Source: Apostichopus japonicus (lineage: Eukaryota > Echinodermata > Holothuroidea > Aspidochirotida > Stichopodidae). From it: DNA of 64,000 bases. The first letter of the stretch is position 1; each line of letters starts with the position of its first letter. The position numbers and the translations under genes are program-made. Below, one piece after another: positions 12,701 to 22,621 of this stretch. Below the pieces are notes generated by a model. It ran no database searches and was not told where the DNA came from. It saw only the letters and a list, made by a program, of their open reading frames with translations. The stretch is taken from positions 15,019,501 through 15,083,500 of the forward strand of contig NC_092570.1 in the NCBI RefSeq assembly GCF_037975245.1, given 5' to 3'.

Positions 12701-13036
12701 GTACTCTAAAGTGGATTTCGTACAGGAATGTTGCATTCCATATTCAGTTAGCTAAGATTCTGAAAATTGGGATCGGGTCATATATTCGGCATAGTAATGC
12801 AACTGAAATACATTTAAACTTAACACTTTCTAATACCCACCAAAAAGGATGTTATAGCCAGTACCAAGGATAGTGAGACCTTCCGGTGGGTTACTTGATG
12901 ACGTCACCGACGAGTGGATCCTGCTTGCCACAAGGAACAGATGTAAAAAGAAGAAGGCGGCACACCCACCGTGGTCAAATCTTGAAAGAACAATGAAACA
13001 GCGATAGAAAGAAAACCGGAAAGGGCGTTGGGGCAT
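2195..13036 (-). CDS. Secreted MACPF/perforin-like protein, six exons, complete
   Basis: Proposed coding exons (minus strand, 5' to 3'): 13036-12841, 6487-6278, 6002-5955, 3815-3601, 3087-2998, 2575-2195. All borders are AG/GT and the phases fit (1,1,1,0,0), giving 1140 nt, 379 aa plus TGA. Residues 1-42 are hydrophobic near 24-41, consistent with a signal peptide. The MACPF start motif GYNILFG (60-66) ends exon 1 and continues into an NP at the start of exon 2. The family signature is YKAFLDKWGT followed by H; the intron falls exactly between T223 and H224. After it come the beta-strand HIVVEVELG and two charged, helix-forming segments typical of the domain. MACPF proteins (complement C6-C9, perforin, Mpeg1, some invertebrate toxins) are secreted and oligomerise into membrane pores; a defence or venom role here is inference. 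At 379 aa the protein is essentially the MACPF domain with no recognisable added module. Start: the ATG at 13036 lies about 40 bp below a TATA-like element. The third exon (48 nt) is the least certain. Confidence 0.72.
4108..4176. repeat. Near-perfect 30-nt-arm hairpin
   Basis: Two arms of about 30 nt (TAAAAGCTACATATTTATTA onward, and its near reverse complement ending GTAGCATTTTA) are separated by about 6 nt. The arms differ at only a few positions. It sits upstream of exon 4 of the MACPF-like gene, in intron 3. It may be a small foldback element; no target duplication was resolved. Confidence 0.65.
5199..5640. repeat. GAT/GGT/GAC trinucleotide-hexanucleotide satellite
   Basis: About 440 bp of imperfect GATGGT, GACGGT and GATGAT units. 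It keeps long reading frames open on both strands (Met/Val-rich forward, Thr/Ile-rich reverse); these are artefacts. It lies in intron 3 of the minus-strand MACPF-like gene. Confidence 0.9.
6685..7265. mobile_element. TTAA-bounded MITE, copy 1
   Basis: Flanked by TTAA at 6681-6684 and 7266-7269. The ends are inverted: AGGATTAGTTCAG at the left against CTGAACCAATCCT at the right, with one extra T before the right TTAA. A second inverted pair lies inside: TGTGATGTCACATCCTCAC near 6848 and its complement near 7076, so much of the element can fold back. TTAA duplication is the hallmark of piggyBac-type transposition. It has no coding capacity and lies in intron 1 of the MACPF-like gene. Copy 2 is at 7692-8253. 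Confidence 0.8.
7692..8253. mobile_element. TTAA-bounded MITE, copy 2
   Basis: Same element as 6685-7265 in the same orientation, diverged by scattered substitutions and small indels. TTAA flanks at 7688-7691 and 8254-8257 are exact. The left end AGGATTAGTTCAGGTGTC matches the complement of the right end GACACCTGAACCAATCCT at all but one position. The internal inverted pair (CACATCCTCAC and GTGAGGATGTG) is kept. The 77-codon frame starting at 7666 is a by-product of the element. Confidence 0.82.
8505..8750 (-). mobile_element. Decayed tRNA-derived SINE
   Basis: The minus strand carries an A-box-like TGGACGAGTGG near 8733-8745 and a body that aligns by eye with the SINE at 55010-55262 (shared blocks near TTTCAGAAGGGAAAACGGTGGATT and CATCGGGTAAC). 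The B box is degraded, so it is an older copy. It lies in intron 1 of the MACPF-like gene. Confidence 0.5.
9702..9757. repeat. (TA)n microsatellite
   Basis: Alternating TA of about 55 bp with one TTT interruption, in intron 1 of the MACPF-like gene. The Tyr/Ile-rich reading frame across it is not a gene. Confidence 0.95.
9987..10150. repeat. Tandem direct repeat, two units of about 76 bp
   Basis: Unit 1 is 9987-10063 and unit 2 is 10075-10150. They share blocks such as ACAGGATTTGCAAATGG and ATTCGTTTGTC, with a few substitutions. It lies in intron 1 of the MACPF-like gene and its function is unknown. Confidence 0.8.
10587..10982. mobile_element. hAT-type MITE
   Basis: Ends are inverted: CAGGGTTGTCCAACCT at the left, AGGTTGGACAACCCTG at the right. 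Eight flanking bases are nearly duplicated (ATCTATAG at 10579-10586, ATCTATAT at 10983-10990), as expected of hAT transposition. The interior has GC-rich blocks near the right end (repeated GCGGGCCGGAC) and no coding capacity. It lies in intron 1 of the MACPF-like gene. Confidence 0.85.
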
Positions 13037-13075
13037 AACAATAATCCTCGTTATAGTCGAAGGTTTGATCAACTG

Positions 13076-13084
13076 TTATATAAA
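13076..13084 (-). promoter_or_regulatory. TATA-like element of the MACPF-like gene
   Basis: On the minus strand this reads TTTATATAA, 40-48 bp upstream of the proposed ATG at 13036. A start site about 30 bp below it would give a very short 5' UTR and favours that ATG. In AT-rich DNA such a match can arise by chance. Confidence 0.3.
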
Positions 13085-15091
13085 TGGACCATGCTATAAA
13101 CTTCATTGGGGTATATGACAGGCGTAGTCCAACAATTTATGCAACGGTAGACCTTTACTCTCTCCATCTTTCTCCTTCCGCCTACCATCCCCTCCACCTC
13201 CCCTCCCCCTTCTCCCGTCCCTACACCAATCTGCGCTCGCCTTTATAGATAAAAAACAGGACCAATTATTACACAATTTTGCTATGATAGACGAATTTTA
13301 ACTTCATATAGGGTCAATGTATTACAAACTCTTTTGATACCCCTGTACCAGGAATTATGTTAGTAGCAGCCGGCTGCATGGTGTTACAATGTAACTACCA
13401 AATAATACCATAATACCATGCATGGGAAACTCTTACAACAGATTGTTTACAAGTGTGAAAATCAAACAAAACTAAACTTACCTTGTCATTGTCTTTCGTT
13501 TTTTTTGTTACCGAACTGTAGAGGACTAAATAATGGTTACGATTTACCTCTCAAGCATCCACAGTATAACATCAATGAACTCATAGGTTACTAAGAATTG
13601 AACACAAAACGAACACGTTTTTATAAAGAAGAATGACAAGTTAATCGTGTTTAACTTATACCCTGTCTGATGTGTTATTCACACGGGTATTAGTTCCAGT
13701 CAAGGATATTTTAAATGTTTTTCTTCTTTTTTTTTGTAGATAAGATAAAAAAAAAAGAAAACCAAAAGACACTGACTTATGTAAAAGTTCATAATTCTGA
13801 AGAAACATACACAGTATTGTACATTGCAGTTGTTAGTATAAATTCGATTATATCACTGTAGAGGGGCAAAGTGCGGCCAGAGGGAAGTTGTGGACAAATT
13901 TCCCTTCCCCCGTCACCCGTTCTCGATAGGGTTTCCTAATCCATGTGAATTGGGCCCATGGAATCCTATAAAAATATCAGAACAAAGTTCTTAACCATAA
14001 ATTAACTAAAACGATGAATTCCACTAAATGACCTCCACTCCCTCCCCTCCCACGCTCCTCCCACGCCCCTCCCACGCCCCTACCGCACCCCTCCCACCCC
14101 CAAAAGAGAAGTAAGGTTTGTGTATGGGCTCTCTTGTGATAAGATATTTGATTGTACAGATAAACAACGCGTATATAGAACCATGATAATGTCATTTCCC
14201 AATTACGGTTGTGTGGGTACCGTATAGCCATATGCCTATAATGTTGCTGGGTATTTGGTACTAAACTGCACTGTGGCCCTACAAGATCAATTTCTCGCCC
14301 AGCCTTGACTTACATGCTATACGTTCTAATTATAACTTGCTGGGTAGTTGTTCCTTCCTTTACGCCTATCAGATATCGATATTCGAATAGAGCGGGAGGC
14401 GTAGTGGGATGGGATAAAATTAGGGGACCGGGAAAAGTATGGCGGGGTTGGGGGGGGCGGACTTGGAAAACATGAAATAAACATAAGTCTTCTATTCTCA
14501 CTAGTTCAAAATATGCTTAAGGTTAAATGAAGAATGAATGCACAAAAGAGCCACGGTGATCATACATTTTGTCCACGGAGCTCAATACTTGCTCTCTCTA
14601 CGCCTGATCTTTATACGAAAGTAAGTACTGTTTTTGCAGTCAATTATGAGTAATACATTCTCTACCAGGTTAAATTAGACTCACTCAAGCTGGAAAACTT
14701 TCAACCGAACTAGATGGTAAAAATTAAACAAAATATATAGCCTATATGATATTAAATTACTTCCCCGGCCTCATTTGATTAATCCTCCCAGCTGCCCAGT
14801 TAATTATTATTTACATATCAATGATACAAGCCGTATGGTTTTGAAGCGGCACGCCACTGTTTCATGACGAAGTCTTCCCCTTCGAAATATTCTGACAGCA
14901 CGATTCTAAAGAAATTCAAAGTTCCCTAATACTGGTTTCTGAGAATTATCAGGGTTGCTAGAATAAAAAATAATAAACAAAAAAAAAATTCTCAGCAACA
15001 CTAATTTATTTTTTCTTTAGAAATAAAGAATAGTAACATCACCATACGTTATTGTACAATGTAAATACTATCAAACATACGGATCATTTTG
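13085..15091. other. Shared upstream region of two divergent genes
   Basis: About 2.1 kb between the MACPF-like start (minus) and the CRYZ-like start (plus). It contains a C-rich tract with repeated CTCCCACGCCC units (about 14035-14100), pyrimidine runs near 13160-13220, a good minus-strand splice donor near 13483 with no convincing exon attached, and no reading frame I recognise. Confidence 0.45.
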
Positions 15092-15123
15092 CCAATTTGA
15101 AACATTTATCGGCGTTATATATA
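15092..15123 (+). promoter_or_regulatory. CCAAT and TATA-like elements of the CRYZ-like gene
   Basis: CCAAT at 15092-15096 and TATATATA at 15116-15123 lie 78-109 bp upstream of the ATG at 15201. The spacing would put transcription start near 15145-15155 and give a 5' UTR of about 50 nt. This rests on motif and position only. Confidence 0.35.
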
Positions 15124-15200
15124 GAAAATAGCTTTTGCCTTTAAACGTGAGCGTAGTTTAATTGAGTTGCTTGAAGAATTCCCCAGGATAAAGCTATACT

Positions 15201-18200
15201 ATGGCCAAAATCGCCACGGCTTCAGTGATTAAAGAATTCGGTGGTCCAGAGGTCTTAGCGCCATCAGAATTCAAACTACCGCGCCTTGGATCAAAACAGG
15301 TAGGGTTACTCCCTTTAATATGTACTTTGATAAAGATTAAAATGAATTGGGATCATTATATTAAAGTAACACGTGACACGTTGATTTAATAGGTACGTGT
15401 CTCACGATAATCAATGTATAGTATAGTATATAGTATAGTATAGTATGTAGTATATAGTATAGTATAGTAAAGCATAGCATAACATAACATAGCATAGCAC
15501 AGTATAGTGTAGTGTAGTATAGTATAGTACAGTATAGTATAGTATAGTATAGTATAGTATAGTATAGTATAGTATAGAATAGTATAGTATATTATAGTAT
15601 AGTATATTATTGTATAGTATAGTATAGTATAGTATAGTATAGTATTGTATAGCATTGCATACCATAGTATAGTATAGTATAGTATAGTACTATACTATTC
15701 TATAGTATAGTATAGTATACTATAATATAGTAAACTATAGTATAGTATAGTACAGTACAGTACAGTACAGTACAGTACAGTATAGTATAGTATATAGAGT
15801 ATAGTATATAGAGGGTGGGTAAACAACCGAACACCCCCGGGTCCGCACCTGTTGAAGGCACGTTAAGGGTTCGAAATTAAGAATATGTGATATCGTATCT
15901 GGTTGCATAATTAAGTAGGACTTATGTATAGAATAGGCGGGAAAGGGTGTCAGTATGCAAGCCCATACAGATGTACGTAGCCGAGCCTACTTTTCGGATA
16001 GTTTTTAGGATGGACACATGCTTTCTTGCGGATGGTGGTGAATGGGGTTGGGTCCACATGGAGGGGTTTGGTCGAACCAACTACCCCCCCCCCTCCATCC
16101 ATCCCCACAGACGTTTAGCCTCTGGGAATAAGCTGTCTTGCTTGAAAAGTTTTAATTCCTTTTGTCTGTATTGCCATGACCTGTTTACGATCCATTTATT
16201 TATTTATACATTGTACATTTGATATCGTATCAATAGGCCTGTCAATTTCCTGTTAATTTTTGCTAATAGTGGATCCAACCTTGAGCATAAATATTTCCTG
16301 TTATCTCTTTTCTAATGGTTTGTTTACCGAGAGTCGACTATATCGGATAAGCAGTGTATATGGCATCAAAATACCCTTGATTGGCTAGACATTCATTTAT
16401 CCGGTGATAATGTTAATAATAAATCTAATAATTATAATCAGCAGTTATTTTTACGACGCTTTAAGCGACCACAAATGTTAATATTTACATACAAAGCATG
16501 GTTTGAATAACACAATATCACAACTCAGCGAATCTCCAGGATATGAAGCGGGTGTTATGTGTTAGTTTTGGCCCTGGTATTTACTTAAAACCTTTCAGTC
16601 TCTTATCACTTAAAACAAAAGAAGATTGTAATTGATCAAATTCAGACAATATGTCTGTGTTTTGTTTCTCATTAAAATAAAAACAAGTGTCGATCCTCAA
16701 CACATCATTAATAAATATGCAAGTTTGTTTCTCTCTCCATAATTAGGGTTACTCAAAGTCATGTCAAAACAGATTGGGATGATTTCATATGTTTACGAGT
16801 TTTTTATTTTTAAAAACTTTGAAATGATCTTTAAGCCTTAGAATTGCATCCGAAACTTTATCAACCTTATCTGGAAAACCTGAAAAAAAAATAATAAATA
16901 GCTTAAAAAATAGGTCAATAAATTCAGATGATTTTTAAGGTATTTTTATTTTTAAAACAATTTGAATAATCATGATTGTGCTGAAAGCAAAATAACAACA
17001 TAAAAACATATTTCATGTTGAAAATAAGTATAGGGATTCAGGTCATAATTTACAGAATAAATATGCCGGACCGCCTTTTTTTTGAAGTGTAATAGGTATG
17101 TTCAGGTGTGTGTGTCTTACTAGCTTGTTCCGGCCCAGACTGTCAGTAATAGAGGTGAGGTATATAGGGAACGAAGGATATTCCTTGATATATATATATG
17201 ATTTGTTTAAATGTTTACAGTATACCTTTAGGTTTGGGCAACGGATGTTAATTAAATTACACACTGGTACACTACTTTACCAAGTTCTGAAGTTACGTGC
17301 TTGAGCGTGTATGGGCCTCCGACATCCATTATAAATGACAGCTTGTTAGTTACATATATTTGAACATTGATTACACCATATCCATTTAACGAACCTGGGA
17401 TCGTTTAACGCTTGTCTGTTTATATAGCATGAGTCATTAATCGGAAATAATTGACTAACTACGTCTCAGGTCAATTGAACTTAAATATGTAATATACATA
17501 GATATATATGTCTAGGGTAAAATGATATGCAATCTTAGCCCGCAGAGAGTTCCGTAGCAGTGTCTGGGTCAAACAGAAGGTTACGCTATTTGTAAAAGGA
17601 AAGAAAAAAAGGGGTTTTTATTTTTTTTGTGCTTTAGACTTAGATGCATAGAATTTGAAAGTTAAATGAACTATAATTTGTCATTTATCAAGCTGTTACT
17701 TTTTTTCAATCAATTTTTATGAAGACAGCACATTTGTATATAGGAAATTGTTGCAAATATGTAGTTTTTACTCGTTTACAAAATCGTCAGACGAAATTCT
17801 GGTGAAAACTTCGTTGAGTCTATATACATAAACGCTTATACCATATACAAATATCGTTTTCAAGTGTCATATCTAATTACCAATTTGTCGCGAACACAAA
17901 GCATTGATTGATGGATAAAAAAAATTGATATTTGAAATTTACCCATGCATGCATAACACGCAAAGATTTTTGTTTTAAAGTGACAAAGTTGTTGTTAACA
18001 AATTGTATTTGTTCAATGCTTTTTGTAAGTAATATATTGCTGAAGAAAAGAAGAACTGATATATAATTTAATATATTCTATAAATTTTGTGTCAACAGAC
18101 GCTGAGCTGTGATAGATAACACCTGTTAAAAATGATCAGTAAAGCATCTCAAAGAACATATCAAAGCATGCATGGTTATATCCTGTTGAGATCTGTACAC

Positions 18201-21200
18201 ATTTCTACAGCTTACGTAATCACGCAATTGCATTTGTCCACATGAGAGGGCCCCCGAAACCGGGAGGGGTAGGGGTGGGAGGGGGGAAGCATGGTTCCCC
18301 AAATAATTTCTACATTAGTAATGATTTCACGCCGGCGTAGAGTATACCCTTAGGCGGCAATTTTGATTTAACATTGGTCTGTGTGTTGGCGTCCCTTGTT
18401 TGGTTATTGGTTTACTCAGCATAAGACTGAAGAAGGTTATGTTATTCAATTATTTAGGTTAGTAATCTAAATATACTTAGAATATACAGTTACACCCCCT
18501 CCCCCCACTGACTCTCCAAATCCCGTCGATAGCAGGGCACTTACAGAGGGAATAAAGGTAGTTATTTCGTCTTCTCTAAGGGGAACCCACGAAAGAGTAC
18601 CGAAACTTGCAGAAAACGTTGCATAGTAAGTGCCTGGACATTTTACAGTTTAGATTTTGCAATGTAACTACATTTAACCCCATTTCTTAAACAGGTGCTT
18701 ATTCGAATGAAGGCGGCTGGCATCAACGAAGTAGAGCAAAAAATGAGACGGGGTCAATTTCGCTTTGCGCAACCTCCTTTCGTTATTGGAATAGATGGCG
18801 CTGGTGTGATCGAAGAGACCGGAAATGAAGTCACAAAGTTCAAGGTTTGTTATAGTGGGATGGGGTTGGGAGAGGTTGTTTGGTTGGGATTCGTTTCACA
18901 AATGTTTGCGTTTTTCATCTTCTATGGATGTTGTTTCGTGACATTATTTTCCTTTGTAACTTGTTATAGTTTTACGATCTTCGTTGCTGCCCCTCCCCTC
19001 CTCCTCCTGCCCCTCCCCCACCACCCCTCCCAAATATGCTAGACAGTCAAGTACCGGTCACTCATGATCAAAATTCATTTTTCGTAAATGATCATAACTG
19101 TCGCCTAACGGAACCCAACACGTGACTCTGTTCAACAGGCTTTTCATTCACGGGCGTTGGTTTGCTTTTCAAATTGTATGTGTGTGCGTGGTGGGGTAGG
19201 GGGGGGGTGGGGGGCTGGTGGTGTGGGGAATGAAAAATTATGTGACGGAGGAAGCCCTTACAAATTGGGGGTGATGTTGTAGAGCAGGGAGCTGCAGATC
19301 AATAATAGTTCCTTTTTTGCTATTTTTCTCACTTTTTTTTTGGTTGCCTAATTTCTCTCTGGCCGCCTCAACCTTCCCCGGTCATTCATCTGATAGGATA
19401 CCTTTACACGATGATGTTCTTCATATAAAATTTTAACACGAACTATTTGATTATTTGGTGAGGGCGTAATGGTCAAGTGGCAGTGGACTTGTGATTTAAG
19501 GATTACAGGTACGAGCCCTGGCTAGATCATTGCGTTGTGTCCTTGGGCAAGGCGCTTTATATCCATTGCCTCTCTTCACCCAGGTGCATAAATGGGGACT
19601 TGCGACGTAACTTGTAAATATAGTTGCGTGCGCCGGTTTGTGGCTGCACCCTATGGGAAGTCCCCGGGGACACGTGGTTGTGGTGCACTGTGGTGCACTG
19701 TGGTGCCCCAGGAGAGATTGTTTGAATTGTGCACACTTTGGTGTGTAGGTGTGACAAGTTACCAATGAACAGGGTTAAGTTGTAAAAGTCGTGTGAAAGG
19801 GCCTTGGCCCTGTACAAGACTGTAAACCTAAAATAATAATAATAATTATTATTTTCATTTGCAGAAAGGTGACAGGGTCTTTTTTATGAAACCAGACACA
19901 GGTTCTTATTCCACCCTGTGTTTAGCCCCTGAAGACAATGTTTATCACCTCCACAAGAATCTGACATTTGAAGAGGGCGCTATCTTACCTGTTCCATACA
20001 TGACCGCACATAGGGCCCTGCTGCAACTTGGCAAGATGAAGCAAGGTGATTTGGTTCTAGTCCAGGGAGGCAGTGGAGCGGCAAGTGATCAAATTTTGGT
20101 ATTTATTTCTATAAAAGGGGGTTTCAACCTTTACCCAAGCGCATATGGTAAAGAATGGTTAAAGTTGAATGGATGAATAGATCAGTTCCAGCTAACTTCA
20201 TTCTTGATATAGTGACTGTTATTTGCATTTATGTTAGTTGCTGATATTGTTAGTCAAAACAAAAAGAAAAGAAATATCTCCCTTAGTTTTTACCTATCAT
20301 GTCTTGAAACATACATACAGTAACGTACTCAGAGTTCCACCAATGACGTCATCAAGACGCGGAACATATCAACCACACTTAATTTGGCATAAATAAAGCG
20401 ATGTTATCGGGTAAAATGCATAAAACAGTATATAATTAGCAGATGACTTTAAACAGGCATTTTATGATTGATATTTCACAGTCCAAGAGAAGCAAACACC
20501 TATTCTGCACCTATTCCAGTTGTCAAGATGTTCACCTTTAAAGTATGTTCAATGTTCGGAACGCTCCTTTAAGGCTACATTGATGATGATATTAGCTCCT
20601 GTGCGCAGGCCTAAAGGTTTATGCTAAATCAATTGTTCTATAAAATCCAATAACTTATTACCAAACTATCTTATATATCTATATATTTTTATGCAAGAAA
20701 AAGGAAAGGGTGGGGGAAAAAATATGATAATTATCATTTTCGTTTTACTTCCACAGGTTGGCTTAGCTGCGATTCAAATCGCGAAAGGACTTGGGGCAAG
20801 TCGAGTGATAAGTACAGCCGGTACAGAGGAAGGGATACAGTTGGCATATAAACATGGAGCCGATGTCGTCAGGAACTATAAAAGCCCTGATTTCAAACAA
20901 ACTTTAAAGGTTCGAGTTCAGACATTATAATTCTTACATGTGTGAGGAATCTCTTGTGATTAAAAGAAAAATTGTTAGTGGCACAGTATCCATAGAAATT
21001 ATACTGTGTAGGTTTCCATGGCAACGTCTTAGGATATAAAACAAGCAAATTGTCAGTTTAGTGGTAATCAAATAATAACGGTATCCCGACATAATGAGCG
21101 GATCATAGAGATCGGATAGAGACAGAGAGAGAAGGGGGAGGGGGGGGGGGTTGGGGGTGGAGTGCTACAAACGTAGTTTTGATCTTAGCAAAGTACATTT

Positions 21201-22524
21201 GAACAATTTTAGCATGCTTCGCACTTGTACATTCTTTATATAGTTAATAATGTTCTCTCATACCACATTGTCGGTAAAGTAATTCTATAATGTTAACAAC
21301 GGTGATTTATAACGTGCACATATAACGCTTTGTTAAACTATACCCCTTGCGCATGATCATTATTTTCCTCCTCCATCTTTTCTTCATTTCTTTTGTCATT
21401 CTCTTTTTTTTTCTAGGATGACGTCGGATCGGGATTAAATTTAATTCTGGAGACCAATGCCGATGTGAATTTCGACTTGGATTTGGACCTTATAGCACGT
21501 CATGGTAAAATAGTGGTTAGTATTACAAACGTACACACTGTATAGTATATATAATGCAACACGAATCTTCTACATGCGTGCATTTCTTCAATTGTTACCA
21601 TGCAGGTAAACAGGCTTTTGTGTACTGTTATTATGCGGTTGGCTTTTAGACGGTTGGTTGAAAAAATTGAATCAAAGAAAAGAAATAAATCATGAATAAA
21701 CGCCTTCCCCACCCTCTCTTTACCGCTCTCATTTCACACCCGACATTCTTTTATAATTGATGACGTCACGAACGCTGAAAATTGACATAATACTAATAGA
21801 GCAGTATATTTTATAGTGAACGTGATATGCAGACTGCGTTAGTATAGCCTAACCTTCCAATTTTTGCACTCTATTTTGAGTTCAATGTTGTAAAATAAGG
21901 AAGTTGTCCTTTGTTCATATGTCTGTATTAAAGACATACTCTGCATGTTTCCTTTCAGTTCCCCTTTGAAGAAGTTTCCCCCCCCCCCCCCTCTCTCTCT
22001 CCTTATATCGACATATCAAATCATGAAACAGCTTTGAATATTAAATCAAAGCTTCTTTATAATGTTGCTTATCCTTTCAGATTGTTGGTAAACGGGGCCC
22101 TTGTCAGTGCGATATCGGGAAAGTTTTGTCTAAGGAAACGACGATCTTAGGCTGTGCTTTGCTGTATGCAGCAACGGTAAGCTGTATGCTAATATATAAA
22201 CGGTTTCAAATGTATATATATATATATATATATATATGAAAATCGTAATGAGTTGGAAAATCAAGAACAGTGAAAAAACTTTCAGCCTCCACCGGGATTC
22301 GAACCACGGGCCTCCCGCTCTGCACGCGGACACCCTAACCACTAGGCTATGGACGCTGATTGTATGTCCAGAGGCTCGAAACCGGCAAGGAAGACGGCAA
22401 TTCCACTGTAGGCGTTTGTCACCCACATCGAACAACACCAGTTCTGCTTTTGGTGACATATCTCGCCCCACTCTAGAGATCAAACATGATGCTATCCAAC
22501 TCGAAAATCATTTGTGAAAATTGC

Positions 22525-22621
<97 letters not shown>

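Noticed and set aside
13483-13517. Possible small minus-strand exon with a strong GTAAGT donor upstream of the MACPF-like gene
   Set aside because: Its phase does not connect to the coding start at 13036 and nothing else supports it; at best a 5' UTR exon.
15386-15665. Tyr/Ile/Leu-rich minus-strand frames
   Set aside because: Translations of the TATAG satellite.
22285-22356. Functional tRNA-Cys gene
   Set aside because: Acceptor stem mismatch, SINE-like context between TA arrays; reported as a tRNA-like SINE head instead.
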